A stretch of DNA of 64,000 bases from Tausonia pullulans (Eukaryota > Basidiomycota > Tremellomycetes > Cystofilobasidiales > Mrakiaceae): the NCBI GenBank assembly GCA_951802195.1, contig OX637635.1, positions 682,001-746,000 on the forward strand, in the 5' to 3' direction. Position 1 is the first letter of the stretch; each line of letters starts with the position of its first letter. The notes below the pieces were generated by a model, which saw only the letters and a program-made list of their open reading frames with translations, did no database searches and was not told the DNA's origin. This document shows positions 19,860 to 31,120 of this stretch, in pieces. The position numbers and the translations under genes are program-made.

Positions 19860-22800
19860 TCACATCCGCATCGGGCTTCCGGGGATCGACGTCGAGTCAG
19901 CTACGACTGTGTTTTGGGCGAGCGGGCTCGGCTTCTTGCCCCTCCTTCCCAGGAGCGTCGCCTGACCCATATCCAGCTCAAACGCCCCGGACCGACTCTT
20001 CCCGTTCTTCCCTCCACCCCTGTCCCTCTGTCCAGCACGCCCATCATAGAGAGCCGCCTCGGCTTGCCTCCGATCGGCTCCGCCAGACCCTTGGTACTGT
20101 TGCGGCTGCTTCGACTGCTCCGCCTTGGCCTTGACCGTCACATCGTGATTTCTCCGATCGGCCAGCTGTTGAGCGACCGAGTCGCCATGCTTCGCCCGTG
20201 CCTCGGCGACCTCGTGCTTCTCCTCGTCCTCCTCGTCGTCCTCGTTGAGGCCTCCAAGGAACCCGCGGGTGCCCGCTCCTCCTGGCCCATTGTATGCCCT
20301 CCGGCGAGCGCCCTCTTCCTCCATCCGATGGACCGCGTACGTGACATCGAACGCCTCCTTGAGCGATGCGACACCTGGCGAACGGCCCTCCCGACCAGCA
20401 GGGTTCCGCACAGACTGGAGGAGCGGCGAGTCGAGCGGCATGGGCGCCTTCGAGGGAGGCTGGAGATGCTCCGCATGCTGGGTGGCGATCGTTTGAGGTG
20501 GGGGTTGCTCGTTGCACCATGGATGGGCGAGGAACTCGTCGATCGTATACCGCTGAGCGGGATCGACGCAGAGAAGGTGGCTAATGAGGTCCTTGGCAGA
20601 GGCCGAGATGTCGTCCCACCACGGCGAAAGGAAGGTGTAGTAGCCCCGAGCGACCTTCTCCGTCAGGACGGCGATCGACTCATCGTAGAAGGGACTACAG
20701 AGCGGAGTTGTCAATGAATGGAACGGGATCAAGGAATGAGGGCTATGACTCACGGGAAACCACAGAGCAGCGTGTAGAGGACGCAACCGAGGGCCCACAT
20801 ATCAACACTCTTTGAGTACCGCTCATCCTTGACAATCTCCGGAGCCGTATATCCGACAGTCCCGCAGGGGGTCGCCGTATCCTCCATCCAGACGACTTTG
20901 GAGAGTCCAAAGTCGGCGATTTTGATCCGACCGATCCCGCCGCCGCCGATGCCGACTTGGAACTCGCCCTCGTCCTCCTTCTCCTCGTCATACTGCCGGT
21001 GAACGGGCCGCCGGGATGGAATGATGGGGATCCGCTCAAAGAGGATGTTCTCGGGCTTGATGTCGCTAGTGAAGTGGAGAGGTGACGCGCGGTTAGGTCA
21101 GCACAGGGATGAAGGAAGGAACACATGAAATTAGAAAAGAGCGACGAACCGGTGTACGACACCGCGCTCCTCGTGAAGATATCGGATACCGTGGGCGACT
21201 TGGAGGATGACGTGGCGAGAGAGCTGCTCGCTGAAATACGTGAGCTTGACACTTGAAGGGACGAAGAGTGCGAAGGGAAAAGGAGGAAGGTTCGAGCAAG
21301 ATTAAAGGGGGCCGAGATGATGTCAGCGGAAGACGTCATGACAGCGAGTGCAACGCGACGCACATCTGGTGGAAGAGCTCTCCGCCCTCCATGACTTGTA
21401 AAGAGAAATATGAAAATAAATGATTGTCAATGATCCGATGTAGGCGCATATTTCCCCGCGAGGGGAGACTTACGTTCAAGAACAAGGAAGTAGTGCTCGT
21501 TAGATTCGGAGAACGAGACGAGCTTGACAATCGACGGGTGATCTGTCCCCCGCATGATCTGGACCTCTTTGAGGATGTTGGCGCGCTGTGGAAGGTGAAA
21601 GAGGAAGAAGGAAGAGCGATAGACAAGCGACAAGAGGCAAATCACAAAGGGAGGAGGACACAAAGAGGAAGGGAGGGTGAAAGGGCAGCGTCAGAACGAC
21701 TCTGGATGGCCGAACGCCAGCAGAACTTGGAGAAGAAGTGTGTGTGCCGAAAGAGAAGATGGCTGAAGAAAGGAGGGATGGGGGAGGGAGGATGAAGGGG
21801 GAAGAGATGAAGGGACTCGCCTCCGTCACCCGAGGCCTCTTTTTGAAGTTCGGGTTCAGGTGCTTGTCGCCCGTCTGCCGTTCGCGAACGAGACGAGAGC
21901 CGGGAGAGAGAACAAGAACCGAGACCGAGAAAGTAAGGTGGGAAAAAAACAGAGGGAGGGTGGGGGAGGTGGGAGAAAGAGAGAGGGGCGAGTCGTCAGC
22001 GAGCTGGTCCCGGTGCGCAACATTGCTAGAGGGCAAAGAGCAACAAGATCTAACGAAAAGAAAGTGAAAGGGAAGGTAGATGAAGAGGGATGGCAACAGG
22101 GAGAAGAAGATATGGGCAAGCATCTGATATCAAGAGACCTCAGGAACGCCGGGAACGACGCGTGTGTGCGAGGCGATGGGACGCTTCAAGCACGCGTTGT
22201 CCGCGCCCAGGGCCGACGTCGGTTCTTCTACCACCGCACTGACCCGATCCAGCGAGAGGGAACGGGCTGACGAGAAAAGACTCGAGCAAGGCAGAGAGAG
22301 ACAAGAGAAAAGGAAGGGACCGACCTGAGTCTGGTTGAGCTCGTACTTGCGGACGACTTTAACTGCGACCTTGAGGCCCGTCTGACGGTCGATGGCCTTG
22401 TAGACGTTAGAGAAGGCACCGCTGCCGGAAGCAAGCAAGTGAAAGAGGAGAGCGCGTCAGCATGTTGGCCAAACGCGACCAAGATCAGGATCGCCACAGC
22501 CTCAGAGCTCATCGAGGGGGCCAGAGTAGGAGTGGTTGTTGACGCAGACGAGGGGAGGCTGGTGGTCGAGGAATCGCAAGCGGTTGAAGCAGTAGCGAGC
22601 GAGACGTTGAAGCGTGGCGGGGCATGCATGAGAAAGCCTCGGCCCATGTCCCGTTGACACCTTCTCTCTCAATTCCTCGCCACCTGCTCCCTCCTTCTTC
22701 ACGTCTGCACACGCTCTCCAGCCAGCCGGGACGAGGAACAACATGAAAGGGAGCAGCGACTCACTCTCCCATCTTCTCGACGAGCGCAAAGCCCTCGAGG

Positions 22801-23242
22801 CCGTCGTAGCTTGGCATCTTCTCCTTGTTGGTCCGCTCCTGGCGGACGAGCTCCTCGATCTGCCGCTGGAACGCCGGGTCCTCCATCTTGGACAACGGCT
22901 TGGTCCGAGGCGCATCCTGATTCTGCCGCTGGGAGCTCGAAGGCGCGTGAGGGTGAGCTGACGCCGTCGAGGCGGCGGGCGGGACGGGCTGGGGGGCAGG
23001 CGGGTAGGCCGAGGCACCGCCACTAGTATGGTGCTGGGGCTGTTGCTGGGGATGAGCGGAGGCGGCAACGTTCGCCTCCTTGGCGGTCTTGCCGTGTCGG
23101 ATGAGGTCTGGGGTGGAGGCAGCGACGAAGCAAGGCATGAGCACGATGCAAGGAAGAGAGGGAGGGAGGGGCGCAGGCTGGCTGACGAAGCTCGCGGAGG
23201 ACGAGGTCGCAACTGACTCTTAAAAGCGTCCATCACCGGCAT
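19860..23242 (-). CDS. Srk1/Rck2-type CAMK-family stress kinase
   Basis: This serine/threonine kinase is of the Srk1/Rck2/Cmk3 group, MAPKAP-like kinases that act below the Hog1/Sty1 stress MAPK in yeasts. It has a glycine loop GAFSNVYKAIDRQ, the VAIK-equivalent VAVKVVRKYE, a catalytic loop VHRDIKPENILFE, then the group's hallmark insert (IIPSRRPVHRQYDEE ... GIGGGGIGRIKIADFG) before DFG. Next come TPCGTVGYTAPEIVKDERYS and SPWWDDISASAKDLISHLLC, then HPWC. All catalytic residues are present. The N-terminus (about 130 residues) is Pro/Ala/Ser-rich after a tiny first exon MPVMDAFKS. The tail is charged and ends SIPGSPMRM. The start was chosen at 23242 because upstream sequence is low-complexity leader. 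About nine introns interrupt it. The Hog1-pathway role is inferred from the family. Confidence 0.88.
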
Positions 23243-24259
23243 GGTCGGTCGGCGTGGGGTGGTGGGTCGGGGGGTGTGCGAGCGTTGGCGAGAACGGACG
23301 AACGGGGGGAGTGGGCGGGATGGCGGGAGACTCGAGGTGGCAGAGAAGATTGGTTGATGGTTGGGGGAAGGCGTTGGGTGTCGGGGACTCCTGGTGGCTC
23401 GCTGACGCTGGTGGACGAGGGCGGCCGTCCATCTGCCCTCTCGCCCTCGCCGCGCCACGCGAATGAAGAGAACGGGCGAACGTCACTTCAGCACGACGTC
23501 ATTGACCCATTGACCAGGCACTCCTCTCCGTCTTCCCCAGCCTCTCGGCATCTAGGCCCCGTTCCAGACCAGCCCCTGGGGACGAGGGTGCGAGATCGAG
23601 TGACTCAACAACGAAGAAAAGCTATCCACTCGGTAGCACGCGTTCCTCAGTTCCCGCACCCCTCGAGCAGAGTTCGTGCTTTCCCCGAGCTGAGCTGGCA
23701 GGCAAGGACGGCCAGATAACCGCCGCTCTGCGCAAGGTCTCGGCCTCTCGCACCGACGAGATACAGGAAGAAAAGGGCTCCTTTCTCCGGTCTTCATCAA
23801 CCTCCTCTCGGTTTCCGTCTTTGATTACAGCGGTATGCATGCCTTTCCTTTGCCAATGGCCCTTGACCAGGCGGCCATGACCACCAAAGACAACCTCCGC
23901 ATTTAGCGCCTACCACAGGCACCCCTCCCTTTCGCCTCCGACGTGGTCTTCCTCGCCCCTGCTGAGGTGCCCGAAGTCGTCCGAGGAGGGCGCAACCTCC
24001 GAGATAGTATCCGCGCCCGTCCAAGGAGAGGGCCCGGAGTCGTGCGCACCCAGGGGCAACGCGCCGAGCAAAGGGCTCGAGGCCCTCCGCGCGGGGGTCG
24101 CTTCTCCCCACGCCACCACCACTGGCTCTGCCCTGTAGATGGGTGAGGTATTTTCCTCGCAGAAAGAGTTTCCGATATCGCCCCAGAGGGCCTCAGTGGA
24201 TGGTGTGGACGCATCGTTCGCGGCCCCCTCTCTCTTTCTCCGAACCTAACGTCATCCAG
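23243..24259. other. kinase upstream region
   Basis: This is promoter and leader of the minus-strand kinase. A Ser/Pro-rich open frame (about 23915-24140) on the plus strand has coding-like third positions and could be an upstream exon of the candidate at 24260, but I could not join it in frame with a credible intron. Confidence 0.3.
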
Positions 24260-24723
24260 GTCAAGGCTCCCGAGGACATCACCCGGCGCCAGGTCTGCCT
24301 CACGCTCTTCCAAGACTACCCCGAGATTAGCGGCAGCTACACACCTGGCGTCGAACCCGGCGGACAACGCCAGGTCTGAGGACTCGCTCTGTCCCTCGCC
24401 AGGCACGCCAACCCACCGAGTCCTCGGCCGTCTCCGTCCCCTGAACCATCATCCCCCGCCAGCCTAGCTCCACGTCTGCTGCTGCGCCTGCCCCAGCCGT
24501 TGCTGCTGCTGCTGCCCTCCTCTCTCTCACCGCCTCCAAACATGTCACACTGTCTTCTAGCATCCACGATCGTCCGGGGGCTGCCGGCTCGGGCATGTTC
24601 ACCTCATCGCCGGCGTCCTCCGGTCCTCTCTCTTCCCATCTTGACCCGTCTGACCAGGAGATGATGGACATAGAGTACATGTTTCCATCCTCTTCCATAA
24701 ACGAGAGTCCCATAGAACTCTGA
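24260..24723 (+). CDS. weak two-exon gene candidate, unknown function
   Basis: I do not recognise this. A first piece follows a catccag acceptor and reads VKAPEDITRRQVCLTLFQDY, then PEISGSYTPGVEPGGQRQ. A gtctga donor at 24374 and a ccag acceptor at 24462 enclose an 89-nt intron that keeps phase 0. The second piece is Ala/Ser-rich (PSSTSAAAPAPAVAAAAALL), then SSHLDPSDQEMMDIEYMF, ending ESPIEL at a TGA at 24721-24723. No start is assigned; an upstream exon is likely. The acidic, Ser-rich end resembles a regulatory protein tail, but that is only an impression. A further open stretch at about 24867-25094 (AVFRVGDRDDRFVAVYVPTK) may belong to a separate small gene; I could not support it. Confidence 0.25.
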
Positions 24724-25214
24724 TGCAGACCCGTCCTCTTGTTCTTTCACACTCGGTCCACTGCCGATGTTTTCAGTATCTCCGATCTCCGTTGCTCCAC
24801 AAACCCTCTAGTAAAGGACATGTTGGAAGCATGCTTCCAACGCATTTTTCGCTCGATCGTCGTTAAATGGGCTCGGTTCAGGCAGCGATCCTCTGGCGCT
24901 TGGACTTTCGTCTCCTTACCGCTCGTTCCTCTCAAGCCAACGCCATTTCTCAGCTCCTTACCTACACCACCTCCCACTCCTCTGATGCCGTCTTCCGCGT
25001 GGGCGACCGGGACGACCGCTTTGTGGCTGTCTATGTCCCCACGAAGGTCCCCGGCGCCACCGCGGGCCTGAGGCTCTCTCTGCCTGACCCCTGACCTCCT
25101 CCGCTGAACTCTTCCTTACTCTTCCTCAGGCACACAGCCCGTCAGACAGTGAATCTTCTCTCTCTGTGCCTCATGAGGACATATGAAGGTCTCATCTCCC
25201 AAACGGGTGCCCCT

Positions 25215-26498
25215 TCAGACCTGACCAGCTGCTGACTCCTTCGGTCGAGCCGCCGGCCCATTCACCACCGCAACCCAGACCAACACCCCAACCCTCAGCC
25301 CTACGCTCAACCAGAGCACCACCTCCGTGCCCCTAGAGCCTTGGCTCCCACCCCCTCCCCTCGAAGCGGCTCCAGCGCGCCATAGCCCACCTCCGACGAA
25401 CGCCCCGCCGATCAGAGCAAGAAGGTACAGAGCGCGGATGTTGCGCGCACGGGCGCGCGGGTCGCACATGGGGAGGAAGAAGTGAGGATCCGTAAAGAAA
25501 TCGACTAAGGGGGAGGTGAGCTGGCGAATTCGAGGTGGGGAGGAAGGAAGTCAAGAAGGAGGGGGGGAGAAGAAGAGAAAGCAGGTGAGCCTTGTCTTCG
25601 GAACGAGCTTCCTCTCACTAGCTCGACTGCCGCACCATGGCCGATGGGATCTCCGGGATGGAACAGTTTCTTGCCTGATGGAGGGGTTTCCGTTAATGCT
25701 GATCAAAGGAGGGCAAACTCATCGCTAAAGTGTGCGCCCTCACCATTGCCACCTGGAAGCCCGCCGACGTCCCCAGCATCGCCAACAACAGCCAATCGAG
25801 CCCGCCCTTCCCAACAGCCACCGTCCGACTCGTCACCAATGCTCCTGGAACAACGATGAGCGCCAGCTGGACTGTCAACGACGTGAGAAGCCAGGACCGT
25901 CGTCGGGAGCCGGCGCCTCTATGGCCGAGGTGGCCGGCGATAAAGGAGGAGAGGAGGAAGGCGCCGAGGGAGGCGGCGACGTTGGCAAGAGAGGACGGGG
26001 TTGGGACCCCCGTAAGGAGGAGAGCGAGGATGATAGTGTTACCCTGGGAAGCAGGAGGGCGGGATAGGAAGTAAGGGTTTCAGATCAACCTCGAAGGGCT
26101 TCATGTACAAGCAACCGCGCAGGAAGTATCCGTCTTTTGCGCACCGTTTGATTACTCGCGAAGGTCGTGAATGCGGCGTAGGTCGTGACGTCAAGAAGTC
26201 CGCAGATAAAGGTCACTGCAAGGAGAATGGGAACGAGCGTCCGTGGAGGGAGGACGTCATGAATTGTAGAGGTTTGCAGTGTGAGAGCAGACGATATTGG
26301 AGGGGGAACTGCCGAAGATGAGAGAGGACTGGAAGAAGGAGGCCTCGGCGGAGGTGTTGGTGGTGTGGTCGTTATGAGTGCAGGAAGTGGCCGGGCGAGG
26401 GGTCGGGTGTCGCCCAGCTGGTCGTCGCCACAGTCCTCCATCACACCGGCTGCCGAGGAGTTCGTCGTCGTTGTCGTATGAAGAGAATGCGAGTCCAT
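25215..26498 (-). CDS. DUF1275 (YoaK-like) membrane protein
   Basis: This integral membrane protein is of the DUF1275/UPF0700 family; the family's function is not established. The start MDSHSLHTTTTTNSSAAGVM (26498) opens an approximately 85-residue Thr/Ser/Pro-rich tail. The first membrane segment is TLVPILLAVTFICGLLDV, followed by TTYAAFTTFASNQT, the family's signature, normally FxVFVANQTGN. A next exon gives NVAASLGAFLLSSFIAGHLG. Further segments follow in VQLALIVVPGALVTSR, WLLLAMLGTSAGFQVAMVR (the family's conserved GxQ) and LYLLALIGGAFVGGGLW, then LWLSVGLRVGVLVWVAVV and a short tail. The stop is at 25215-25217. About four introns. The gene is divergent from the ETHE1-like gene with 485 bp between starts. 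An earlier in-frame ATG (26789) exists but would add a sequence with no membrane-protein character. Confidence 0.75.
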
Positions 26499-26983
26499 GG
26501 GCGTGAGCGTTGTGGAAGAGAGGGAGAGACAGGAAGGAAGAGAGAGAGAGAGAGCTGCTAGGAGCAGGCGGACCGAAAGAGAGCAGCTTTCACCCCCGGC
26601 CTCCCTCGTGACACGTCGAGAGACTGGGCATTCCGAATCGGCAGAGGGTGGCGGTCGTTCGGCTCGCGCGGGCACTCGGCGATCTCCGCGGTGGGCGGCG
26701 TGAGGCATGTCCCTTCTTGCTGTTTGTTGGCCATGCTCATTCTCGACAGATGTCTTGCTCAGGGAGGCAGAGATCAGAAGTCTGTTCACCGAATTCCATC
26801 ATGTAGACAGGGAAAAGAAGAAGATTCTTAACGGCCCGCGAACGATTCGGAAACGTACGCTCTCCGAATGAAGTGACAGATCGCCGGCAGTCGCCGTTGA
26901 CCAACGATCATCGACGTCTTCCTCCAGTTTCCATCCTTCCACCTCGTTCCCTTCCAACCACCCCAATCAGGACCGACCCAGCC
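26499..26983. promoter_or_regulatory. divergent promoter, DUF1275 / ETHE1-like
   Basis: These 485 bp lie between two divergent start codons. A polypurine stretch (about 26511-26580) lies on the plus strand next to the DUF1275 start. I do not recognise a specific factor site. Confidence 0.4.
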
Positions 26984-28360
26984 ATGCTCCACCCGACTTC
27001 TTTTCTCCGAGGCGCCGCATGCTCAGCCCATCCACTCTCCTCCGCGGCCTCCCCGTCCTCTCTTCTCTCCGCTCTCCCCCGTCTCGCTGCCCACCGGCGC
27101 TTTCTCTCCTCCTCAGTCGCTCCTGCTGTGCCTTACAAGACCCATCATCCCACTCCCGGCTTCCCGCACTCGCCGCTTGTCCACACTTTCTTCCAGGACA
27201 CGACGGCCACCTGGACATTCCTCGTCACGTGCCCGGGTTCGCGGGACGCGATACTCGTCGACCCGGCGCTGGACTACGATCCAGCGTCAGGCAAGGTCGA
27301 GACAACCACGGCGAAAGGCATTATGGCATTCGTTAAGGAGATGGGGTACAAGGTAGTGCGGATCATCGAGACGCATGTGAGGCCCCATATCTCCTGCTGC
27401 TGGACTTGCGTTTCGCTGTTGACAGACTCTCGCTCAACTACCTTCCTCGCCTTCACGCATCTACGCAGGTCCACGCCGATCATCTCACAGCTGCTCAGGT
27501 TTGGCGGAACGTACGTCTATCTCGTTGGGTTTCCTGCCCTTCCGCGCGCTGAGAGGCTCACACGTCTACGTACGTCCATCCAGGCCACCACCCCTGCCAC
27601 CCCCGTCTGCATCGGCAAGCGAGTCATCGAGGTTCAGGAGAGGTTCGGCCCTGTCTATGGCATCTCCGCCTCTGCATATGAAGGCAGTTTCGATGTTCTT
27701 TTCGAGGACGACGCGACGTTCAAACTTGGTGCGCTTGAAGCGAGTGTGATGCATCTTCCTGGCCACACGCCGGATCACATTGGAATCAGGGTAGGGTTAC
27801 ACCGTGCTTGCATCTCTCTCTCTCTCTCTCTCTCTCTTTTTGACTGAACATTGTAATCCCAGGTCGGAGACGCCGTTTTTGCGGGCGACTCGCTCTTTCT
27901 GTGCGCTCAGGTCTCCTCTTCTCATTCCCCGCTGCCCTCATCATCGCTGACACATCGTCACCTCCTCTTCTTCAACTTCCTCTCAACCAGTCCCGACGTT
28001 GGCTCTGCCCGTGTCGACTTCCCGGGCGGCTCCGCCTCCACCCTCTACGCCTCGGTCCAACGGCTTCTCGCCCTCCCGCCGACCACCCGCATCTTTTCCG
28101 GCCACGACTACCCTAACTCGCGCGAAAAGTCATGCTTCTCCACCGTCGCGTCTCAGAAGTCCGAGAACCAGCATGTACGGGATGGGATCTCCCTCAAAGA
28201 GTTTGCCGACATGCGGGAGAAGAGGGATAAAGGATTGGGAGCGCCAAAGTTGCTGCATCCGAGTTTGCAGGTCAACTTGAGGGGTGGGAGGTTACCAGAG
28301 AGGGATGAGGAGGGGAGGAGGTTCATGAAGACGCCTGTGGAGGGCGATTTGGAGGTCTGA
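26984..28360 (+). CDS. mitochondrial ETHE1/BLH-type metallo-beta-lactamase
   Basis: This metal-dependent hydrolase is of the ETHE1/persulfide dioxygenase-BLH branch. ETHE1 oxidises glutathione persulfide in mitochondria; the BLH branch is close and less well defined. The first approximately 45 residues (MLHPTSFLRGAACSA, RFLSSSVAP) are Arg/Ser/Ala-rich without acids, like a mitochondrial presequence. Metal motifs are THVHADHLTAA (split by an intron after ETH), HLPGHTPDHIG, GDSLFLPDVGSARVDFPGG and FSGHDYPNS. The C-terminal block HVRDGISLKEFADMREKRD and APKLLHPSLQVNLRGG matches the family. All expected ligands are present (His/Asp of THxHADH, H of PGHT, D of DVGSARVDF, H of GHDY). About four introns; one has a (CT)n run at 27813-27837. 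The start is the first ATG and the only one giving the presequence. Persulfide dioxygenase activity is inferred. Confidence 0.85.
27813..27837 (+). repeat. (CT)n microsatellite in an intron
   Basis: About twelve CT units lie inside an ETHE1-like intron, next to the 3' splice-site pyrimidine tract. Confidence 0.85.
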
Positions 28361-28870
28361 TCTAGATGGCAGCATTCTATCGACCTTCATCAGGCAGGCA
28401 GGCAAAGCAGGCGACGTCTTTCTGTACCTTTCTCGCCCTTCTCTTCGCTCGTAACATCATCGCCCTCGCCCTTCCCCCCTTTCCCCCTTCCCTTCACCAG
28501 CGTCCGAGACCTTATTCCGGCATCAACCTCTTCTGCCATCTTCCACCTCGCCCGGCTTAAAGCGCTCGCTCGCCGGAGGTCTCGCGTCATCGAACGACGA
28601 AGTCCGCAGGGTAGCCGACGCCGAAGTCAGCGTTCTTGTGGCGCGGCGTGGAAGGTGATGTCGAAGAGATTGAACCGGCAGCGATGGTTTTGGCGGGTTT
28701 AAGAGACGCCGGAGAGGGGTCAAAAGAGAGAGACGAATGATACTTATGGAGATGTAAGCGAGTTAACGTAGAAAGGGGGAGGGGGAGAGTGATGCCGGGC
28801 CGACAACACGCGCGCGAGAGTGCGCGGTCGCGCCAGTATCGATGCTGTTTCAAAGCTACACTACACGTTC
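28361..28870. other. convergent 3' flank, no gene seen
   Basis: This is the 3' flank of the ETHE1-like gene and of the minus-strand gene at 28871. I see nothing else in it. Confidence 0.4.
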
Positions 28871-30593
28871 TCAGAGGTGACTGCGAAGGACGAACGTGAC
28901 GGCCTCTGCTTCCGGGGAGAAGAGAAGCAGCTGCGCCTCGAAATCTGCAAGGGTATGCTGGACGAATATCTGCTGTGTTGCTAATGATACGTCCGACGCA
29001 CATACGTAGCCGCTCAAGCATGTGGATCGATTGAAACCGGCCAGAGACGAGACTGGCGGATTGAAGGTGCTCCGAAAGACCAGGGCTGTCGTTTTGAGAA
29101 GCTGTTCCGTGCTCTGTTAATCAGCTATGCTGTACGTTCAATAGTCGCAAGTGCGTCTTTCACCCAAAGTACGTAAAAGGTTTTCCGTCTCCTTCAGGCC
29201 GCGAGCATACTCCTCTGTTGCGCGGAGGAACTCAAGATTCCTCGCTCCACTCTCGAGCGAAGTAGCGTAGGAGGCGAGGGTAATGATAACCGGCAGGAGC
29301 TGGTTGAGGAGGTCGAGATCTAGCGGTGTGGCTAAAGATTCTAGGTGAGTACAATGCCAGCTCGTCAAAAAGCTATGATAAACGAAGGAGAGGCCGAAGG
29401 CGAGCCTCGTGCAATTACACTCAGAGCGGGGAGCTCGATAGCCTCAAAGTACGCAGATTCGCGCTCGAGAGCATTCTGTCCAGCAGACCAGCTGTCGAGT
29501 TCGGAGGGAAAGCGACGGCCCGACGAAGTGGCCTTGAGTAACATTCGGGAAAGGGCATACTGTGTTGGCGTCAGCTTCCGAGAAAAAGTGCAAGGTCAAT
29601 AGGTCGCCCATCAAACGACAGACTTCGAGCCAAGTTCGGGCATCTTACGCTCAAGCTGCGGGGGGGCAGTCTCTTCGCAGTGCGCGCTCCAGGGTCATTG
29701 GAGAAATATAGGCCCCTCTGTACTGGGTAGCCATATCTAGAAGCACAGACGAGCGCCTGGTAAAGGTACAGCCGTCAACTAGCAAGAGGATGGGAGTTGG
29801 ATGAACAGAAAACCAGCACACCTCCGCGCGACTTGTCTGAGGTCCAAAGAACAGGTGCTCGATGTTTCCTTGCGGAGCGGGATAAACGGGGCACTTTCGA
29901 AGTCTAGAGACTTATTATTGGCCGATTAGATGTTCGGAAGGTGAAATGGCGAGATTGTGTGGCAAGAAAGTATGTATCACGGCCCGCGGGTTGTCAACAG
30001 GCCGACCTCACCGATGTGGAGAGACGGTTCCACATGCAGAGTTTCGTCCGGAGGTCGCACTAAGAGATGGCAGCCAGCTTCAAGTGAGAAAGAAGGTTGT
30101 TCTAGGCAAATTCATCGCTCACCACGACAGCGGGTAGAGAGGGCTGAACTTCGTCAACGACGGCAAGGCGAGCTTTCAAAAAATGATTATCGTGAAGGGG
30201 AGACATGGGGTAACCTTGAGCGACGAGGGCGACTATTGCTTTATATCTATCATTCTCGATGATGGAGGTTAGGCCTCACTTTATTATCGTTGAGTTGACG
30301 GGAAAAATCGATCATGCAGGAGGAGGAGGGATTCACGAGAGATTCATGTGCGTCGTGGTTGACCCCTTCCGAATTTTCGAGTCAAAACGCCAGAAAGCGT
30401 TTTTGAACAGATGTAGAGGACAGGTCGATAGGTCTATCATCAGCTTCGTACAGCCGCTGTCGTTCAACATCTCAAGTCCGTTCTGCTGGTCCTCGATACC
30501 GCTCATGGTCATGACGATTCGAGGCCAACCCTCGTGTTCCAGTGTCGTAATCTTGCTAGCTGGCTTCTCTGCTCTCTTATCCGACGGGACCAT
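28871..30593 (-). CDS. unrecognised multi-exon gene, helical protein
   Basis: I do not recognise this protein. Read on the minus strand, successive exons with good splice sites are: a possible first piece with EHEGWPRIVMTMSGIEDQQN and GCTKLMIDLSTCPLHLFKNA; ENDRYKAIVALVAQGYPMSP with LKARLAVVDEVQPSLPAVV; a short CDLRTKLCMWNRLSTS; two exons whose frame is unclear; YALSRMLLKATSSGRRFPSE; ESLATPLDLDLLNQLLPVII with ARNLEFLRATEEYARGLKE; STEQLLKTTALVFRS; and a last exon LADFEAQLLLFSPEAEAVTF, ending at TGA 28871-28873. The content is Leu/Ala/Glu-rich, so probably alpha-helical. The 29640-29890 exons read in two alternative frames; a G7 run (29659-29665) lies there, and one base more would put the second frame through. 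It may be a live gene with a sequencing slip, or a decaying one. Confidence 0.42.
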
Positions 30594-30740
30594 TGGCTAT
30601 CTCCACGGGGCTTACCCCCGCTTGGGCAGAACTGCCACATTTAGTCAAGCGGAGTTGCCAAATCGAGCTTGCTGAGCGCTTGCCCTGTTCTCTGAGATTC
30701 TAGCTGGCCGTCTGCCTTCCCCTCCTCAGCATGCTTCGAG

Positions 30741-31120
30741 TAGGGCGTCCACTGGCTTAAGTTCCCTTACCAGGCACCGTTTTAGCCCTTCCTTTTCTGT
30801 TTCGTCCCCTCTTCCTTGGTCTCGTCGTCGTCTTCAACGGTTCGTCCTCCAGTGGTGCGATTGGGCTCGCGCCTTTCTGAATGTCCCATCTCCTCACCAA
30901 GGAAACACACCTCGAAGTCCTCCTCTATAGCGACTGGAATTCATCAAATTTGTGTCGCCCTATCCATCGTCTCGATCTTTACAGAGTTCATCATCTTCAG
31001 GAACTTGACAAAGAGAAGGAGCAGTGCATCGAGAACAAGGATATCCAGGGGAAAACCGGCTGGATCTGGCGCGTGTGGCAGACCCTGGGAGCGTCGCTCG
31101 GCTCCCACAGCTCCATGTAG
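30741..31120 (+). pseudogene. relic of an amino-acid permease 3' end
   Basis: This segment is a decayed copy of the last exons of an amino-acid permease. Bases 30741-30850 line up with 34111-34221 of the intact permease downstream. They share the pattern of AAGTTCCC-TA-CAGGCACC, the VVVFN exon end (TCGTCGTCTTCAACG against TCGTTGTCTTCTTCAATG) and even the donor-side GTTC-TCCTCC. In the relic the codon equal to Gln of APFQP is TAG, so that exon cannot be read through. A later part (about 30905-30990) keeps VLLYSDWN against VFLSGGWD, and 31006-31120 keeps an open C-terminus, GKTGWIWRVWQTLGASLGSH, against GKTGFFKRLIHGVGASLGFT. I could not see the earlier exons, so the copy is 5'-truncated. It differs enough to come from a different paralogue or an old duplication. 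Confidence 0.7.

Noticed and set aside
26560-26789. Upstream in-frame start for the DUF1275 protein
   Set aside because: The added stretch is Arg/Ser-rich with no membrane-protein or signal character, and lies in a polypurine promoter-like region.
30259-30675. 138-codon plus-strand open frame
   Set aside because: It overlaps minus-strand exons with better codon use and splice signals and has no recognisable domain. It ends just before the permease relic but shows no permease motif.
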